Source: Zygnema cylindricum (lineage: Eukaryota; Streptophyta; Zygnematophyceae; Zygnematales; Zygnemataceae). From it: a stretch of DNA of 64,000 bases. A program made the translations under genes and the position numbers. The DNA lies in the NCBI GenBank assembly GCA_037447655.1, contig JBBHKE010000790.1:126001-190000 (forward strand), given 5' to 3'. The stretch's first letter is position 1, and each line of letters opens with the position of its first letter. The notes under the pieces were generated by a model that did not search any database, was not told where the DNA came from, and was given only the letters and a program-made list of their open reading frames with translations. This document shows positions 9,755-21,111 of the stretch, one piece after another.

Positions 9755-11188
9755 GAATCTCCTGTTCGAGGGCTTGTATGAGAATTTTTTCTAGCAAGTC
9801 ATGGTAAGAGGCCAGTGTTTTCACGTGAGTGAGGGCGTAGGGTATGAGATTCCTTACTAACATCACTGTCGGTTTGGAGGAAGGAGGTTGAGTTTTTAGC
9901 GACAAAATAGGGGAACCTGGTTACTCCGTTTTTTCTTGCTCCCCCCACCCTTGCTTCCTCACTTTCATTGTCGAATTCCGGCTCAAGGGGCGTTTTTGGT
10001 GTGTTATCCTATAGGCGTTAAGCCAAATATTGTTCAAACCAGTCTTGATTTATTCGTTTTTCCTCCTCTTCCGCCTGCTTTTCCATCTCCCTTTGCTTAG
10101 TTGTCTTCTAATTCTCTAATCTGGAAGGCAATTTCTTTACAGCCAGTGGAGGTAGAATTCTGGGCTTGAATCCAAGACCTGTTTTGTCGTTCAGAATAAC
10201 TACCCTGGGGGTGACTAACAACGGTCTAGTGGCCTTCTTGTTGTGATCTCCTTGAGCCAGTCTTTGCTTGTCTCTCCTTTGCTTCAATGTTGAGTTACGT
10301 AGTTGTCTGCGACTCTCTCCCACGCCGACATTCCAAGCTCCACAAAGGAAAGTTCGTGCGTGATGCGCTTTAGGAGGTTCCATATCCCACCCCATCACAT
10401 TCTTGTCTTCGCTTGCCGCGGATTCCTATTCAAACTCTGCCAGCTTCTGTAGTAGTTCTTGTTTTCTCCGGTGGAGTTTTTTAGCGGTTATCAAAGTAGG
10501 AGTCCGAGAGGGCAATCTTAAACGGAAGGCTGCCAATTCTCCAGCCATTGCGGCCAGTTGTTGGCTCTGTTGTTGGATAATAATCTCCGGGGTGAGTCTT
10601 CCTTGACCTAGTGTATGTCGTTTTGGTTCTTCCGTGGTGCGATGTCCCCAAAGGTAAAGAAGCTGGAGAGGGAGAGGGTTTACTCTAGTTTTACCTTCGC
10701 TGGTAAACAATGCATATTGCATCATCTCCTTCGCGACCCCATTCTTTTGAAAACAATGTCCCTCCTTGTAACCCATGAAACAGCAAGCCTCACACGTAGA
10801 GCCCTTGGTGGTGTATTTAACCCTTAATTCATTGGAGATTTGCGCATCATCGAATTTTGGAAGTTTGATTTGTCGGCTTGTAAAATTTTTGCAGTTTCGA
10901 ACAGAAAGTCGGACGGTAAATGTCTTTGTTCCCTAGTGTTTTGTTTTCCGATCCCCCTCATTGTTTCCTTTCATGCTGCTTGTAGGTCCTTTTTGCTCTC
11001 TCCTTTTCCCATCCTTTTTGCTTGAGGGCCGATTCTGGTTTGAGCTTTCGGGGGCACCGCTTCCATCCATGACATGTTTGTTGACGCTTCAAACAGTTAT
11101 ATAAGAAGACGCGGTCATTGATCCCCATGGAGGGTTTGGATCCGCTATCCACCACTTATTTCTCCTTAAGCTTGCGCAAAGCTAGAAG
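9755..11188 (-). pseudogene. R: Cys-rich and coiled-coil gag segment upstream of the protease
   Basis: This minus-strand block of R lies between the solo LTR and Copia B. From its 5' end: a basic stretch with two Cys (CLKRQQTCHGWKRC, within 10958-11155); a Cys/His-rich segment (CEACCFMGYKEGHC, about 10750-10795); a Gln/Leu-rich, probably coiled-coil part (IIIQQQSQQLAAM, LHRRKQELLQKLAEFE; 10426-10620); a basic region (10108-10398); and an EEEEKR stretch near 10060. It then runs into the protease frame at 5692 across Copia B. A nucleic-acid-binding gag role is inferred from composition and position only; the Cys pattern is not a canonical CCHC knuckle. Stops at about 10426 and 10108 interrupt it. 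Confidence 0.5.
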
Positions 11189-11290
11189 TCTTAAAAAACG
11201 TTATTTTCAAGGTCTAAATTTATTCTATGTGTTTGCTAGATGGTCTTTAAAAGTCATCCATACTTATCTTAGTCACTGGAAGACAGAGAT

Positions 11291-12452
11291 TGTTGAAAAG
11301 TGATATATTATATTCTATCTTTTTTTTTAAAGGATCCTGTAGCTCTCCCTTGTCGTAGTCAGTGAGAATCGATGGGCAACCATGGCTACCTCGACACATG
11401 AGACGATGAGAATTGACGGGCAATCATGGCTGCCTCAGGCAGATGAGACGATGGGCAAAAGACAAGGCTCATGCAAAAGATACGTTACCCATACAGAGTT
11501 TGATCTTGTAACCTCCGGGAGAAGGTCGTACAAATTGTTTAACGCCTTATCCGTTAGGTATTGATGAAACGTTACACGCAATGTATTTGGTAAGTATTTA
11601 AAATATAACAGAGCGACATATTCCTTGTAACGACTTACGTAACAAAACGAAACATGAAACGTGTGGTACCGCACGAAATGCAGTACCGCACGAAATAAAT
11701 GAAACAAATATTTGATTTCGACGGACGAAATTAAATGTCGCGATCGACGGCTCGCAAAGGAAGAAGGAATTTCAAACGGTCAACACGGAATGTTGACCGT
11801 CGAAATTCAACGGTCAACATTTATTCGGCGCGCCGTGATTTTCAACGGTCAACATTTGTTCGGCGCGTCGTCAGATCGAACTCGTGAAATTGATCGTCGG
11901 AAAAGAATGGATGGCACGCGTGAGTGCTGGTATGCCGGAACAATTATCTGGGTGGAGTTCGGCGAAATGGGAGGAAATGACACGTGGTATCATCTTATAG
12001 GATGCCGGAAGAGAAAAGGGACAGAATGACGTTGACCTATTAGCCACGTGGCAGAACGTGAGTGGTGCCGAATATGTTCGTACATAAAGTACGGCGGATA
12101 GTGTACTATGTATGTACAAAAATTAGAGTACTTTATTTTGATTGGTTCAGAGTAGCTATTAGTGAGGTTTTCAGGACTTAGACAAATTTTTAAAAAGTCC
12201 TCTCTCTCAGAGGCCATCTATATAAATATGTTGTTTTTGAACAGCCATAACTTAATGCTCGGGTGAGCAAATTCAGTGATTCTTTTTGCTGCGCACTCAA
12301 GGGAGTCCAGGCTACACAGGGGTATAGCCGGTCAGAGTTTTGGCGTGCCAGGGTGGCACTTATTCACTTCCAAAGTCAAAACTGCAGATATTATCTTAGA
12401 GGCTTCATATAAGCTGGACATTTTGTGGACCAATGGAGGTCACATAATTTTA
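11291..12452 (+). repeat. 5' LTR of Copia C
   Basis: This LTR begins TGTTGAAAAG and ends TTTTA (expected CA; the 3' copy keeps CA). The primer site GGTTATAGGCCCACC starts at 12453 with one change from the family sequence. A tRNA-like module is at about 11493-11562 (minus), G-boxes are near 11980 and 12043, a TATA-like CTATATAAATA is near 12218, and the leader hairpin array is at about 12258-12360. Confidence 0.93.
11776..11862 (+). promoter_or_regulatory. Clustered W-box-like repeats in LTR C
   Basis: The 11-mer AACGGTCAACA and its inverse (GTTGACCGT) recur at least four times, alternately oriented, interleaved with CGGCGCG motifs. TTGAC is the core of the plant WRKY-binding W-box. The 3' LTR (17318-17400) has a rearranged version of the cluster. 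A regulatory role is inferred, not shown. Confidence 0.45.
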
Positions 12453-12474
12453 GGTTATAGGCCCACCCTCTAGG

Positions 12475-13467
12475 GTGCCCATTTTTAATGGAACAAGGTT
12501 CATTTATTGGGAAACCATGATAAGGGGTGCACTGGTTGAAAAACGACTATGGGGCATTGTGAGTGGTCGTGTGCATCGGCCATCCGCAAAATTGGGAGTT
12601 CCACCAGGATTTGAAGGATCTCGATTCACAGAAGGATCTGCGAGGGCAGAGGTAGAAGAGGATGTTGGAGAAAGCATCGTGTCGGACATAGGGAAGGAGA
12701 AGGGGAAGGAGAAACTCACACCGATGCCTACTGTATCAGTTTTAGCAGCGGATGCTCAGAAAACCGAGGCTAATGATAGTGTAATCTGAGATTTCAACAA
12801 TACCGTGGCGACTCATTTTATTCTCGGGCGTCTCACCCAAGCAGTGGCTACACCTCATCTTCATGTGGACAAGGCGAACGAGTTGTGGGAGGCTCTTGTC
12901 AGCATTTACAAGAGTGGTACGATTCAAGAGCAGAAGCTAGTAGGTCAAAAGGTCCAAGCATATGTGTACAAAGGGGGAAAGATGCTAGATTTTTGTAATG
13001 ACTTTGCCGGGTTATTTATGGAGTTGGAGAGTGTAGGGAAAAGGGAGACCGAGAAAGAGAAGGTGAATACTTTGTTGATGAAACTCCCAGATGATTATGA
13101 AAACATTGTTAACAGGGTTCAGGACTTGCCAGATCATCGATGGATTTGGAACTCCGTTGTGGGAATGATTTTGGTTCGGGAAAACACAATTGAAATTCGG
13201 AGAGGAGGAAAGAGTGTTCAAGCGTTGGCTGTAGGAACTAACTGGGGAGATAAGGATTCCAAGAAACCTTATGGAAACTTTGGTGGAGGAGGAAGAGGAA
13301 ATCAATTGGAAAGATGTGGATCGAGGCCTCCGAAGGGACTTTGTCACTTTTGTAAGAAGCCGGGACATTACATGGCGGAGTGTACTAAACTGACAGAGCT
13401 GAGATTGAAGGAGGAACATGCCGGAAAACTAGCCACAAAGAAAAAGAAGGCATTTGTGGCAACATAA
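12475..13467 (+). pseudogene. Copia C gag
   Basis: This encodes the structural precursor. Family homology starts in the LTR at the ATG of ATGGAGGTC (12434), but an in-frame TAA and TAG follow before the primer site, so translation could only start at 12475 (MPIFNGTRFIYWE). Capsid-like sequence continues to 12789 (TGA in place of the conserved Trp of TWDFNN), then 12805-13467. Conserved blocks are YKGGKMLDFCNDFAGLFMEL and KLPDDYENIVNRVQDLP. The CCHC knuckle (CHFCKKPGHYMAEC) is at 13342-13383. A TAA at 13465 sits where relatives have Gln. The frame is otherwise intact. Confidence 0.85.
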
Positions 13468-15190
13468 GTCATCGGAGAGGACTCCGATGAGGACAATGGA
13501 GAACTCCTCCTCAACAAGGAGCTGGAGGTGAAAGGTGAGTCAGAGATTCCAAAGAGGCAAAAGTGTGCTTTCGGTGGAGTAAGAGAAGCTCCAAAAGGAG
13601 GATGGATTATTGATTCAGGAGCCTCTATGCATATGTGTAGAGAAAAACCATTGTTTACCAAAATGAGAAAGATCCCTACTGTAGAGATAGAGTACGGGGA
13701 TGGGAGAATAGTCACCACTAATTTAGTGGGATTTGTGGATCTGAGAGTCTTAGTTGATGGAAAGGCATCCATATTCACTTTCTCTGATGTTCTTTTTATC
13801 TTAGAGTTGAACAAGAATCTTATCTCTACGTCAGTCTTAGATGATAAGGGTTTTGAGACTAGTACTAAAAAGGGAGTCTTTGTTGCTAGCTATGAGGATG
13901 AAGTGTACTTCACAGCTAAAAAGGGTAGCCAAGGAATGTTTAGGTTGAATTTGAGTAATGGAAAGACGGGAGTTTACTATGCTGGTGTAAGTGATTTGAT
14001 GATGTGGCATAAAAGATTGAGACATGTGCATCTAGATAGATTGAAGGAAATGAAGAAAATGGGTGTAGTTGAGGGCATACATTTTGGAGATAATGAGACT
14101 TTGGATGATTGTAGTGGGTGTGCTCAAGGAAAAGCTCGCAGATTGCCTTTTTCAAAAGCCGCATCATATAAGGGTGAAAAGGTTTTAGATTTGGTCCACA
14201 CTGACATATGGGGACCGGCCAAAGTTCCATCAGTTGGAGGGAAAAGATTTATGCTTACTATCACTGATGATTGGTCTACATACTCTAGAGTATACTTCTT
14301 GAAAAACAAATCTGAGGCTTCGGCTTATTATAAGGAGTATAAAGCTTGGAGTGAAAAGCTTCATGAGACACCTATAAAGAGAGTGAGAAGTGATAATGGG
14401 GGGGAATTCACTTCTAATGAGTTTGAGGATTAGTTGAAAGAGGAAGGGGTTCAACACCAAAAGACTATCCCAAAGAATCCAGAACAAAATGGTGTAGCCG
14501 AGAGACTAAATCGGACATTAAGTGATAGTGTTCGTAGTATGTTGACAGATAAAAAGATAAGGAAAAGTTTTTGGGCAGAGGCTATAAATTCTGCTAACTA
14601 TCTCAAAAATAGAGTCCTTACCTCGGCCGTAAAAGGCCAAACACCTTATGAAAGATGGACCGGGAGAAAACCTCATATTTCACTCTTAAAGGTGTTTGGA
14701 AATCAAGTGTTTAGTCTAAACACAGAAAAATCTGATTGGAAGTTAGATGCTAGAGGAAAACCGGGATACTTGCTTGGGTATGATGAAAATGTAAAGGGGT
14801 ATAAAGTTTATGATCTCGGAAGAGAAGACATAATTCTAGTGAAACACTTGGTAGTTATGGACGAAGGAAAGTCCATAGATCCCTTTAAGTACACTAAACC
14901 GGTCAAAATTAGAATTGAATCAGAAATTGAGTTAGATTTAGATTCTTCTAACCGAACTCAGGTTCAGCCTGACCTTGCAGAGGAAGAGAAAAATCTGATC
15001 GAGAGTGATCCTCTCTTAGAGACACTACTTCCAATTCAACCCGAGGAAAGACAAGAAACAGATGATGAAAGACCGGAGATGGATTCCACGAATAGGGGAG
15101 AAGATGAAGTCGTTCGGAGAAATCCGAGATTACCCTCCATCCCAGCATCAGAGTTTGAGAGAGGAAGGAGAAGTAGCAAGAGACTTCAAG
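13468..15190 (+). pseudogene. Copia C protease and integrase
   Basis: After the gag stop the frame resumes at about 13471. An acidic linker and RRQ/KRQKCAFGG lead into the protease site IIDSGASMHMC (about 13606-13640). The integrase zinc domain has WHKRLRH (His pair) and CSGCAQGK (Cys pair). The catalytic core keeps HTDIWGP (first Asp, about 14200), RSDNGGEF (second Asp, about 14391-14412) and PEQNGVAERLNR (Glu, about 14480-14515). A TAG at 14431 falls between the second Asp and the Glu. The C-terminal part includes GYDENVKGYKVYDL and an acidic, variable stretch up to about 15150. Catalytic residues appear intact despite the stop. Confidence 0.88.
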
Positions 15191-16821
15191 AGAGGCAAGT
15201 GAACAACAAGGTAACTAAGATGTCACATTTTAGCGAACCCCAGACTTACTCACAGGCAATTAATAGTCCGGAAAGTAGTAGATGGTTGACAGCCATTAAT
15301 GATGAGATGGCTTCCATTATGGAATCAAACACATGGGAGTTGGTGGATTGTCCTCGGGACACAAAGCAGATAGGATGTTAGTGGGTTTTTAAGTTGAAAC
15401 TCAATCTCGATAACACCATTGAGCGATACAAAGCCAGATTAGTGGCAAAGGGGTTCACACAGAAGGAGGATATCAATTATGAGGAGACCTTCGCTCCGCT
15501 TGTTAGATTTCCCTCCGTCCGGATTCTACTTAGTTTAGCGGCAGCGGAAGACATGGAAGTGCACCAGATGGACATCAAAACCGATTTCTTACACGGGGAA
15601 TTAGAAGAAGAGATCTTCATGCAACAGCCGGAAGGATTTGTTGAAAAGGGAGAAGAAAGTAAGGTGTGCAGATTGATAAAGTCTCTTTGTGGACTAAAGC
15701 AAGCTCCACGTCAATGGAACAAGAAGTTGGACGAGTTTTTGACGAGTTTGGGATATATCCAAATAAGTTCTGATCATTCCATCTATCTATTTGAGGATGA
15801 GGAAGGTATAATTTTCATTGCTATCTATGTGGATGATTTGCTTGTTTTGAGTAAATCAATGGTGAAAATTAAAAGGGTGAAAAAGGATCTAAAGAGTAGA
15901 TTTGAAATGAAGGACTTGGGAGAGGCAAAGTACATTTTGGGAATTCAGATGGAAAGAGATAGAGAGAAGAGAACAATTAGACTAACTCAAAAGGAAGAAA
16001 TAGGGAATATGCTTGAAAAATTTCAGAGAGATAAAGCAAATAGTTGCACGACTCCCATGGACTTAAAGAAGGGTAATGAGGGGAGCTCAGAAGAGGGAGT
16101 CTTGATCTTGGATAATGAGATAGGACCTGAGGAAAGCAAGTTCATGCAAACTATTCCGTACAAACATGTTGTCGATAGTTTGATCTATTTTATGAACTAT
16201 ACTCGTTTTGATATTGCAGCAGCTGTGGGAGTATTAAGTAGGAGTCTGAATGATCCTAGGAAAAAAGATTGGGAAGCGGCCAAAAGGGTCATGCGGTACT
16301 TGATAGGAACAAAAGATTTGTGGTTGCATTTGGGAGGGGATAATACTGACATCACCACTTGGAGTGATGTCAGTTATGGGGATGCTCCGATGAGAAGGTG
16401 TACTTCTGGGTATGTGTTGTATGTTGGGAATGGGGCTTGCTGTTCGAGCAGCAAGCAACAAAAGGTGATTACTCAGTCCACCATGGAGGCTGAGTATATA
16501 GCCTCTTGTTCGGCTGTGAAAGTATTGATGTGGGTGAAATCTTTGCTTCAAGAACTAGGATACATGAAGAATGGAGTGCAAAAGATAGTTTGTGAGAATC
16601 AAGCTGCGATTGCAATTGCAGCAAATCCTAAGCATCACTTTAAAGCAAAGCATATGGATATTCGTTTGAGCTTTGTTAGAGAGAAAGTTGAGAATAAAAT
16701 AATTAGTTTGGAATATAGACCGGATGGAGAGATGGTAGCAGATATGATGACTAAGCCAGTTCCTTCTCCCAAATTAACATTTTGTAGGGAGAAGTGTGGA
16801 CTGAAGAAAAAGATAGACTAG
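15191..16821 (+). pseudogene. Copia C reverse transcriptase and RNase H
   Basis: RT begins near PQTYSQAINSPE and the TWELVD block; a TAG at 15379 sits where relatives have Lys (CKW). From 15394 to 16821 the frame is open for 475 codons. It shows the Copia RT motifs RYKARLVAKGFTQ, METHQMDIK-type MEVHQMDIKTDFLHGELEE, GLKQAPRQW and the catalytic IYVDDLLVLSKS (about 15820-15855). RNase H shows TWSDVSYGDA, QSTMEAEYIAS and KHMDIRLSFVREK; the usual CDNQ is CENQ, an Asp-to-Glu change in the catalytic set. It ends at TAG 16819 just before the purine tract. Pol III or host origin is excluded by motif order. Confidence 0.9.
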
Positions 16822-16834
16822 AAAATAAGGGGAG

Positions 16835-17996
16835 TGTTGAAAAGTGATATTTTATATTCTATCTTTTTTTTTAAAGGATCCTGTAGCTCTCACTTGTCGT
16901 AGTCAGTGAGAATCAATGGGCAACCATGGCTACCTAAGGCACATGAGACGATGAGAATTGACGGGCAATCATGGCTGCCTCAGGCAGATGAGACGATGGG
17001 CAAAAAACAAGGCTCATGCAAAAGATACGTTACCCATACAGAGTTTGATCCTGTAACCTCTGGGAGAAGGTCGTACAAATTGATTAACGCCTTATCCGTT
17101 AGGTATTGATGAAACGTTACACGCAATGTATTTGGTATGTATCTAAAATATAACAGAGCGACATATTCCTTGTAACGACTTACGTAACAAAACGAAAAAT
17201 GAAACGTGTGGTACCGCACGAAATGCAGTACCGCACGAAATAAATGAAACAAATATTTGATTTCGACATACGAAATTAAATGTCGCGATCGATAGCTTGC
17301 CATAGAAGAAGGAATTTCAAACGGTCAACACGGAATGTTGACCGTCGAAATTCAACGGTCAATACGGAATATTGACCGGTGATTTTCAACGGTCAACATT
17401 TGTTCGGCGCGTCGTCAAATCGAACGACGTGAAATTGATCGTCGGAAAAGAACGGATGGCACGCGTGAGTGCTGGTATGCCGGAACAATTATCTGGGTGC
17501 AGTTCGGCGAAATGGGAGGAAATGACACGTGGCATCATCTTATAGGATGCCGGAAGAGAAAAGGGACAGAATGACGTTGACCTATTAGCCACGTGGCAGA
17601 ACGTGAGTGGTGCCGAATATATTCGTACATAAAGTACGGCGGATAGTGTACTATGTATGTACAAAAATTAGAGTACTTTATTTTGATTGGTTCAGAGTAG
17701 CTATTAGTGAGGTTTTCAGGACTTAGACAAATTTTTAAAAAGTCCTCTCTTCAGAGGCCATCTGTATAAATATGTTGTCCTTGAACAGCCATAACTTAAT
17801 GCTCGGGTGAGCAAATTCAGTGATTCTTTTTGCTGCGGACTCAGAGGAGTCCAAGCTACACAGGGGTGTAGCCAGTCAGAGTTTTTGCGTGCCAAGGTGG
17901 CACTTATTCATTTTCAAAGTCAAAACTGCAAATATTATCCTAGAGGCTTCATATAAGCTGGACATTTTGTGGACCAATAGTGGTCACAAAATTTCA
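16835..17996 (+). repeat. 3' LTR of Copia C
   Basis: This 1,162-bp LTR is equal in length to the 5' copy and ends TTTCA followed by GAGAT. A tRNA-like module is at 17037-17106 (minus). The leader hairpin array at about 17802-17910 includes GCTC-GGGT-GAGC, GACTC-AGAG-GAGTC, GGCTACAC-AGGG-GTGTAGCC and GTGCC-AAGG-TGGCAC. Confidence 0.93.
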
Positions 17997-18045
17997 GAGA
18001 TAGCCATGGCTGCCGCCATAGTTTGAAAGAAATATGAACAAAATA

Positions 18046-18272
18046 TTCAACCTAGGTCTCTCACTGTATAATCCGTGCTGACAGCGTGCACCTTATCCCT
18101 TAGGTCTCATTGAAACGTTGGACTTACGTGGTCCGATTATTAATTAAATAGTTACAATATAACACTAAAATATAATAACAGAAGGCTTTTAACCAAAATG
18201 GTGGCATTGGGCGGATTTGAACCAGGGTCTGCAATTGCTGCATAGACTTAGGTCTTATCCACTAAGGCGATA
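18046..18272 (-). other. Two tandem tRNA-like modules in the R-family solo LTR (antisense)
   Basis: On the minus strand, one module (18201-18272) has CCTTAGTGGATAAGACC and then CCTGGTTCAAATCCGCC, a near-consensus box B. The second (18046-18112) has ACCTAAGGGATAAGGTGC and then ACCTAGGTTGAATA. The matching pair in R's own LTR is on the plus strand at about 22763-22826 and 22927-23000. Confidence 0.6.
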
Positions 18273-19087
18273 ATGAAACAATATACATTGGGATTAAAAC
18301 GTATTCAATCGTGGTACTAATCTACATACAAAATATATACGGATTACGAAACAAAACGACATTAGATTTAAACAGATGTAATCAAATGTCGACTTCGCGA
18401 TAGACGGCTCGCGGAGGAGCAAAAATTTCGGAGTAGTTTTTTAGTGGTTTGCTCAGTGTATGTTGGCACATGACACATGGTGAGAGGTGAATAGACAGGG
18501 TGTATTGCGCAGGGAGCAGCTTCGGCTCAGGAACTGACATGCGTCAGCGGAGTGGCCATGCCGAACTATGGCCGTACAAAAAGTACAGCGGTACGTGCCC
18601 CTTCTTGTACCTTACAGTCTTTTGATTAGATGGGTACACTTGTAGTAGGCTTAGAGAGGTAGATTAAGACTTATAATGTTTTTGGGTTTCAACCCCAATC
18701 CCAAAGAGCATTTGTACAAATAGGTCATCTTCGACCATTGATAACTTTATGCTCAATTTAGAAATTTCAATGATTCATTTTGCTACAGACTCAGGGAGTC
18801 CAGGCTACACAGGGGTGTAGTCGGTCATAGTTTTTGCCTGAGATGTTGGCTGCATTTCTAAGGAAATGTCAAAGTGAGGAATGTTATCCAAAACTCATAT
18901 TCTAACTTTGCATTCTGTGGAGGAAATCAGCACACTGAAATCTTATTTAACAGGGGTGAAGTTGTAATGGATTCTGATTATTAAGGGGTCAATCATTTGG
19001 GTTTATAAAAACTTGGAGACAACACTATCTAGATTAGCTTCTTTGGATCCGCGATTTCAATGTGGCAATAGAGCCCATAGAATTTCA

Positions 19088-19610
19088 TGAAATTCTGCCG
19101 ACTCTTCATTGTCAGGTGGCATTTCTCCTGCAAATCGTGCAAAGTTTCCGCTGGTTTTGCCTGTTACCACTTTTTCCCTGGCTTCACTATGAACAAAGTG
19201 GTCGTAAAGTTTCATAGCGACCAACGAAATTTCCTTAGCAGATGGATTGATATCATGGATGGCCTGGCTTGCAATCCAAATGTCGAGTGCAGTGTGCCCC
19301 GTGAGCCCAAAGGAAATCCAGACTGCGATAAAATATTTGGCTCCTCTAGATCCAGGAGCGTGTTGTTCGTCCCTTAGAACTGTCTCCACTGATGGGATAT
19401 AGAGTCGAGGTCTGGTCAAAGTCCTTTGTGGAATTGACGGTGGCGGGACGGAGACGGAGACTGCTGGGGCCTAGTAGGGAAAGGCGTCTGTCTCCTGGTT
19501 CGCCTCGTAGATGTCTCGTGAGGTAGAGTTCCGGCGCTAGAAGAGGGAGAACGTCAGTGTGGAGGTGAGTAGGCAGGGACGTTGTATTTGTATGGTAAAA
19601 CAAGTGGGTC
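19088..19610 (-). pseudogene. R: capsid-like gag segment
   Basis: The minus-strand frame 19057-19419 (120 residues) is mostly helical by composition: SVETVLRDEQHAPGSRGAKY, TALDIWIASQAIHDI, EISLVAMKLYDHFV. Upstream, 19420-19603 contains a Ser/Pro/Leu-rich stretch in another frame. Its place, between a basic disordered region and the Cys-rich gag segment, suggests the capsid part of R's gag. I do not recognise a named family from the sequence. Its C-terminal codons run into the solo LTR insertion, which truncates it. Confidence 0.45.
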
Positions 19611-21111
19611 CGGGGACCCCCGGACTACTGCAACGAAGATAAGGATGGCGAAGGAGAGGGGGTGAGAGGTGGTGATGGTGGATGGGAAGAAAAATAGAGA
19701 AGATCAGGGGATGGATTTGGAGGGGATGGTGGAGAGGAGGCTGATCTCAACGAAATGTGTATCCTCTCGTCCGGTCGCAATTCAACCAACGCTTATGCTA
19801 TGGACGAGGTCTCTACAAAGACCAAGGTGGGCGCGCCTCAGGGAGAGGCAGCAAGTTCAGGCCTAAACCCTTCCTATTAGGTCCTCTAGTTTCCCCCCCA
19901 TCCTGCTGAAGAGGAGTATCCCGCTAAGTTGTTGAAGGAGGCATCCCCAAAGGCGCCATTTAGATAGGGAGGAGTCCTTGAACTAGTGCTTTGGGGTGTG
20001 TTTTCGTCTCAAGAATAGGGGTTGTCAGCGCACTGAGAAGCCCACTAGCCCTACGCTGCCCTTCCCTAATAAGGTTCATCTCTTGTTCCCATTAATTTCT
20101 ACTTTTTGCCTCCAATGATTCCTACTCTACGGTGACGAGTCCGGCCCCCGCCGTAACCTTTCCTTGTGATGCTAAAACATTTACCATTTCTTAAGCCTTG
20201 CTGACCACCGTGGTCAAATCTGTTAATCTCAGGCCTAGATCCTCTGGATCAATAGCTCTTTTTTGCCACAATCTTGCGAAAGTTGCAATGTCGAGGCAGC
20301 TTTAGGGGGCTCTTTAGGGGCTGCCGTCACGGGCCGAGGGAACGTCTCTTCTTTCACCACCGGGGTGAACCTGTCTTTACCGTCACGGTGATCAAATCTT
20401 TTCCCTCTCTTGGTCTCTTGGGAGCTTTGCCTGCTAGTGCCTACTTAGGGATGAGAGGCGGCTCGGCCGCAAGATGGTTTACTGGTGGACGTGTCTTGCG
20501 ATTGAGCAGCTTTAGAAGAGGGAGCTGGTTCCCTCCAATGTCGCTTTGGTACGGACCGAGAGGAAGTGCTCTCGGAAGAGCTACTCAAAATCTCAACTAG
20601 CCCTCCTATCGGCCTGACTGTCGAGACATTGTCGGTGCGGGCTACCCTCTAATCAAACTCTTTCTTCTCCTTCAACTCGTGTAGATTATGAATGGCCAAC
20701 AACTCTTTACGACCCGGCCGACGAGGATCTGCTAAAATCTCGGGATCTATGGGGATCTCCGCCTTGGGAACCTTAGACCTAGTATGGAACCCAATTTCCG
20801 GAAAATATCCGTCAGATGTTTCCTTATGGGCTAGACCCTTCCGGCGCGCAGTAGGCGACAACTTCTTCATTTCCTTGGCTTGGGCCCTAAGAGTTTTGGC
20901 TATGACGGGAACTACTCATGGGTTAAGCTCGGTGAAGGGGCAGGGAAAGGCGTCCACTCGGTTCCTTTGCCGAAGAATCGAAAACAGATGCCATTGGGAC
21001 AGATTTTGCGGACAGTTGAGGCTCGGGTTCTGGTGCCAGTAACTCGCGTCTATCCTGCCCAACCGATTCGTTATCCAAAGCCCCTTTCTTTTGAACCTCT
21101 CCCCCTCCCAT
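19611..21111 (-). pseudogene. R: basic, low-complexity N-terminal gag region
   Basis: On the minus strand, 20923-21111 and 20649-20870 are open (MGGGEVQKKGALDNES; MKKLSPTARRKGLAHKETSD), followed after one TAG by a Ser/Arg/Lys/Pro-rich stretch to about 20250. The composition fits a disordered matrix-like or linker region. Several stops and at least one frameshift (near 20245) occur; 19620-20240 shows no long frame. Plus-strand open frames over the same bases (for example 20274-20600, 20692-21042) look like shadows. Function unassigned. Confidence 0.4.

Larger units (their letters stand above)
11291..17996 (+). mobile_element. Copia C, full-length, recent, disabled by stops
   Basis: This is a complete 6,706-bp Copia element with two 1,162-bp LTRs, primer site, gag, protease, integrase, RT, RNase H and a purine tract (AAAATAAGGGGAGTG) before the 3' LTR. 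The target duplication GAGAT is exact (11286-11290, 17997-18001). LTRs have equal length and differ by a few per cent by eye. Coding sequence keeps one frame with four nonsense codons: TGA near 12787, TAA 13465, TAG 14431 and TAG 15379. It interrupts the solo LTR of the R family. Confidence 0.95.
11189..19087 (+). repeat. Solo LTR of the R family, split by Copia C
   Basis: Outside Copia C, 11189-11290 plus 18002-19087 form about 1,190 bp that match, in opposite orientation, R's 5' LTR (21955-23214) over its whole length. The match ends at 19087 (CATAGAATTTCA), the position matching the LTR/leader boundary of R. I therefore read it as a solo LTR inserted in R's gag region. Flanks AGAAG (11184-11188) and TGAAA (19088-19092) match at only 3 of 5 bases, so the target duplication is decayed or absent. 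It is lower in identity to R's LTR than paired LTRs elsewhere in the window. Confidence 0.7.

Noticed and set aside
11493-11562. tRNA-like modules as genuine tRNA genes
   Set aside because: Box A and box B resemblance is good, but acceptor and anticodon stems do not pair convincingly and the modules vary freely between LTR copies.
17997-19087. LTR plus internal start of a second R-type element facing R
   Set aside because: Homology to R's LTR ends at 19087, exactly the LTR/leader boundary, so a solo LTR explains it without a truncated element.
19057-21111. R's gag-like region as an independent host gene
   Set aside because: It is collinear with the 5' LTR at 21955-23214 and, after removing insertions, with the protease-methyltransferase frame, and is full of stops.
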